Shown: one piece after another, positions 63,592-64,000 of the stretch | How positions within the stretch are numbered: position 1 is the stretch's first letter | Layout: each line of letters starts with the position of its first letter | Assembly (NCBI RefSeq): GCF_003313335.1 | Contig: NZ_QMHP01000007.1 | Location: 124,001 to 188,000, forward strand | Direction: 5' to 3' | DNA from: Pedobacter zeaxanthinifaciens | GTDB taxonomy: Bacteria > Bacteroidota > Bacteroidia > Sphingobacteriales > Sphingobacteriaceae | DNA length: 64,000 nucleotides | The notes under the pieces: generated by a model | Database searches by the model: none | Told to the model about the DNA's origin: nothing | Seen by the model: only the letters and a program-made list of their open reading frames with translations | Translations under genes and position numbers: made by a program

Positions 63592-64000
63592 TTACTGCTG
63601 GGCACACCAACTTATCAAATCTGGATACAACAGGTCTATTTTTTTGCCCTTATTCTTTGCATAAAGAACTTTTAGTTCCTCAGTAAATTCATTCATTTTG
63701 ATAAATCCACGAGCAATCATGGTGGCGTTTACTTCCTTCTCAATCTCGTCCACCAATTTCGGATCTTTTTTCCAATTTTGTTGCGCATAAAGGATAAACA
63801 CGCCGAATGTCATGTACTCGTTAAAAACCTTTTCGCCAGTTGGATAGTATGCTGTGCCGTATGCGTTTTTGTTAACCCATTTATCACGGTCTTTGAATGC
63901 CGCTTCCACTTCGTTCTTGTTTTTTTTCGTTGGAATATCAACGTAATTATGGTCAATTTCGGTAAACATCACCCTCGTGTTCAGCGATTCCAGTTCTTTT
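63592..64000 (-). CDS. DUF4932-like protein, C-terminal part (cut by window edge)
   Basis: The frame is open to the window edge. Upstream of a possible GTG at 63972 it continues as KELESLNTRV, so the gene almost surely starts outside. Visible: MFTEIDHNYVDIPTKKNKNE and FNEYMTFGVFILYAQQNW, ending LLYPDLISWCAQQ. The TEIDHNYV segment recalls the DUF4932 family, putative peptidase-like proteins of unknown function; this is from memory. Confidence 0.65.
   Translation of the reverse strand, partial: KELESLNTRVMFTEIDHNYVDIPTKKNKNEVEAAFKDRDKWVNKNAYGTAYYPTGEKVFNEYMTFGVFILYAQQNWKKDPKLVDEIEKEVNATMIARGFIKMNEFTEELKVLYAKNKGKKIDLLYPDLISWCAQQ

Overview
The window looks like chromosome of a Bacteroidota bacterium, most likely Sphingobacteriaceae (Pedobacter-like). 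The grounds are three SusC/SusD outer-membrane pairs, a gldH gliding lipoprotein gene beside ricT and holB, lipoproteins and beta-barrels with typical Bacteroidota signal peptides, promoter-like TTG/TANNTTTG pairs, and an arginine cluster built around the Bacteroidota-type ArgF' transcarbamylase. This is an inference from gene content; no database was searched.

Region 1 (about 1-15.8 kb) is arginine biosynthesis on the minus strand. In transcription order it holds a GNAT N-acylglutamate synthase candidate, argG, argC, argD, argF', argB, proC and argE. The start of argH lies at the left edge, split off by an S9 peptidase and two small genes. ArgF' carries Val at residue 90, the position remembered as deciding N-acetyl versus N-succinyl specificity, so the pathway probably runs on succinylated intermediates. 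The region is crowded with repeats. Palindromic CGTCATTGCGAGG elements sit in most gene junctions. A second repeat family is inserted in frame inside argF', argC and argB. There are a REP-associated tyrosine transposase (RAYT) gene with its own hairpins, a GIY-YIG nuclease gene broken by one stop codon and flanked by inverted repeat copies, a 7-bp microsatellite inside argC, and a tandem triplication of the 3' end of the acyltransferase gene.

Region 2 (16-28.9 kb) is cell-envelope and iron related: a DUF4397 lipoprotein, a FAD oxidoreductase divergent from a TonB-dependent siderophore-type receptor, a PepSY membrane protein, an M28 peptidase, a barrel plus IPT/TIG lipoprotein pair, an acyltransferase and another barrel.

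Region 3 (28.9-32.5 kb) looks like a small island next to tRNA-Arg(CCU). It has a degenerate repeat array, a 39-residue Cys-containing basic protein, and one large AT-rich gene joining a PD-(D/E)XK nuclease-like N-terminus to a P-loop ATPase. The 3' end of the tRNA faces it. This is the best candidate in the window for an undescribed (possibly anti-phage) system.

Region 4 (32.5-37.9 kb) is housekeeping: an MscS channel, metG with a TTG start, an LD-carboxypeptidase and a DoxX protein. Region 5 (37.9-53.8 kb) is three SusC/SusD operons in a row, all on the minus strand, without glycoside hydrolases or regulators. Their susC genes share nearly the same 5' end, and two share a duplicated promoter region. 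Region 6 (54-64 kb) holds an M14 peptidase, murF, a secreted thioredoxin-like protein, and the holB-ricT-gldH operon, then a methyltransferase and a partial gene at the right edge.
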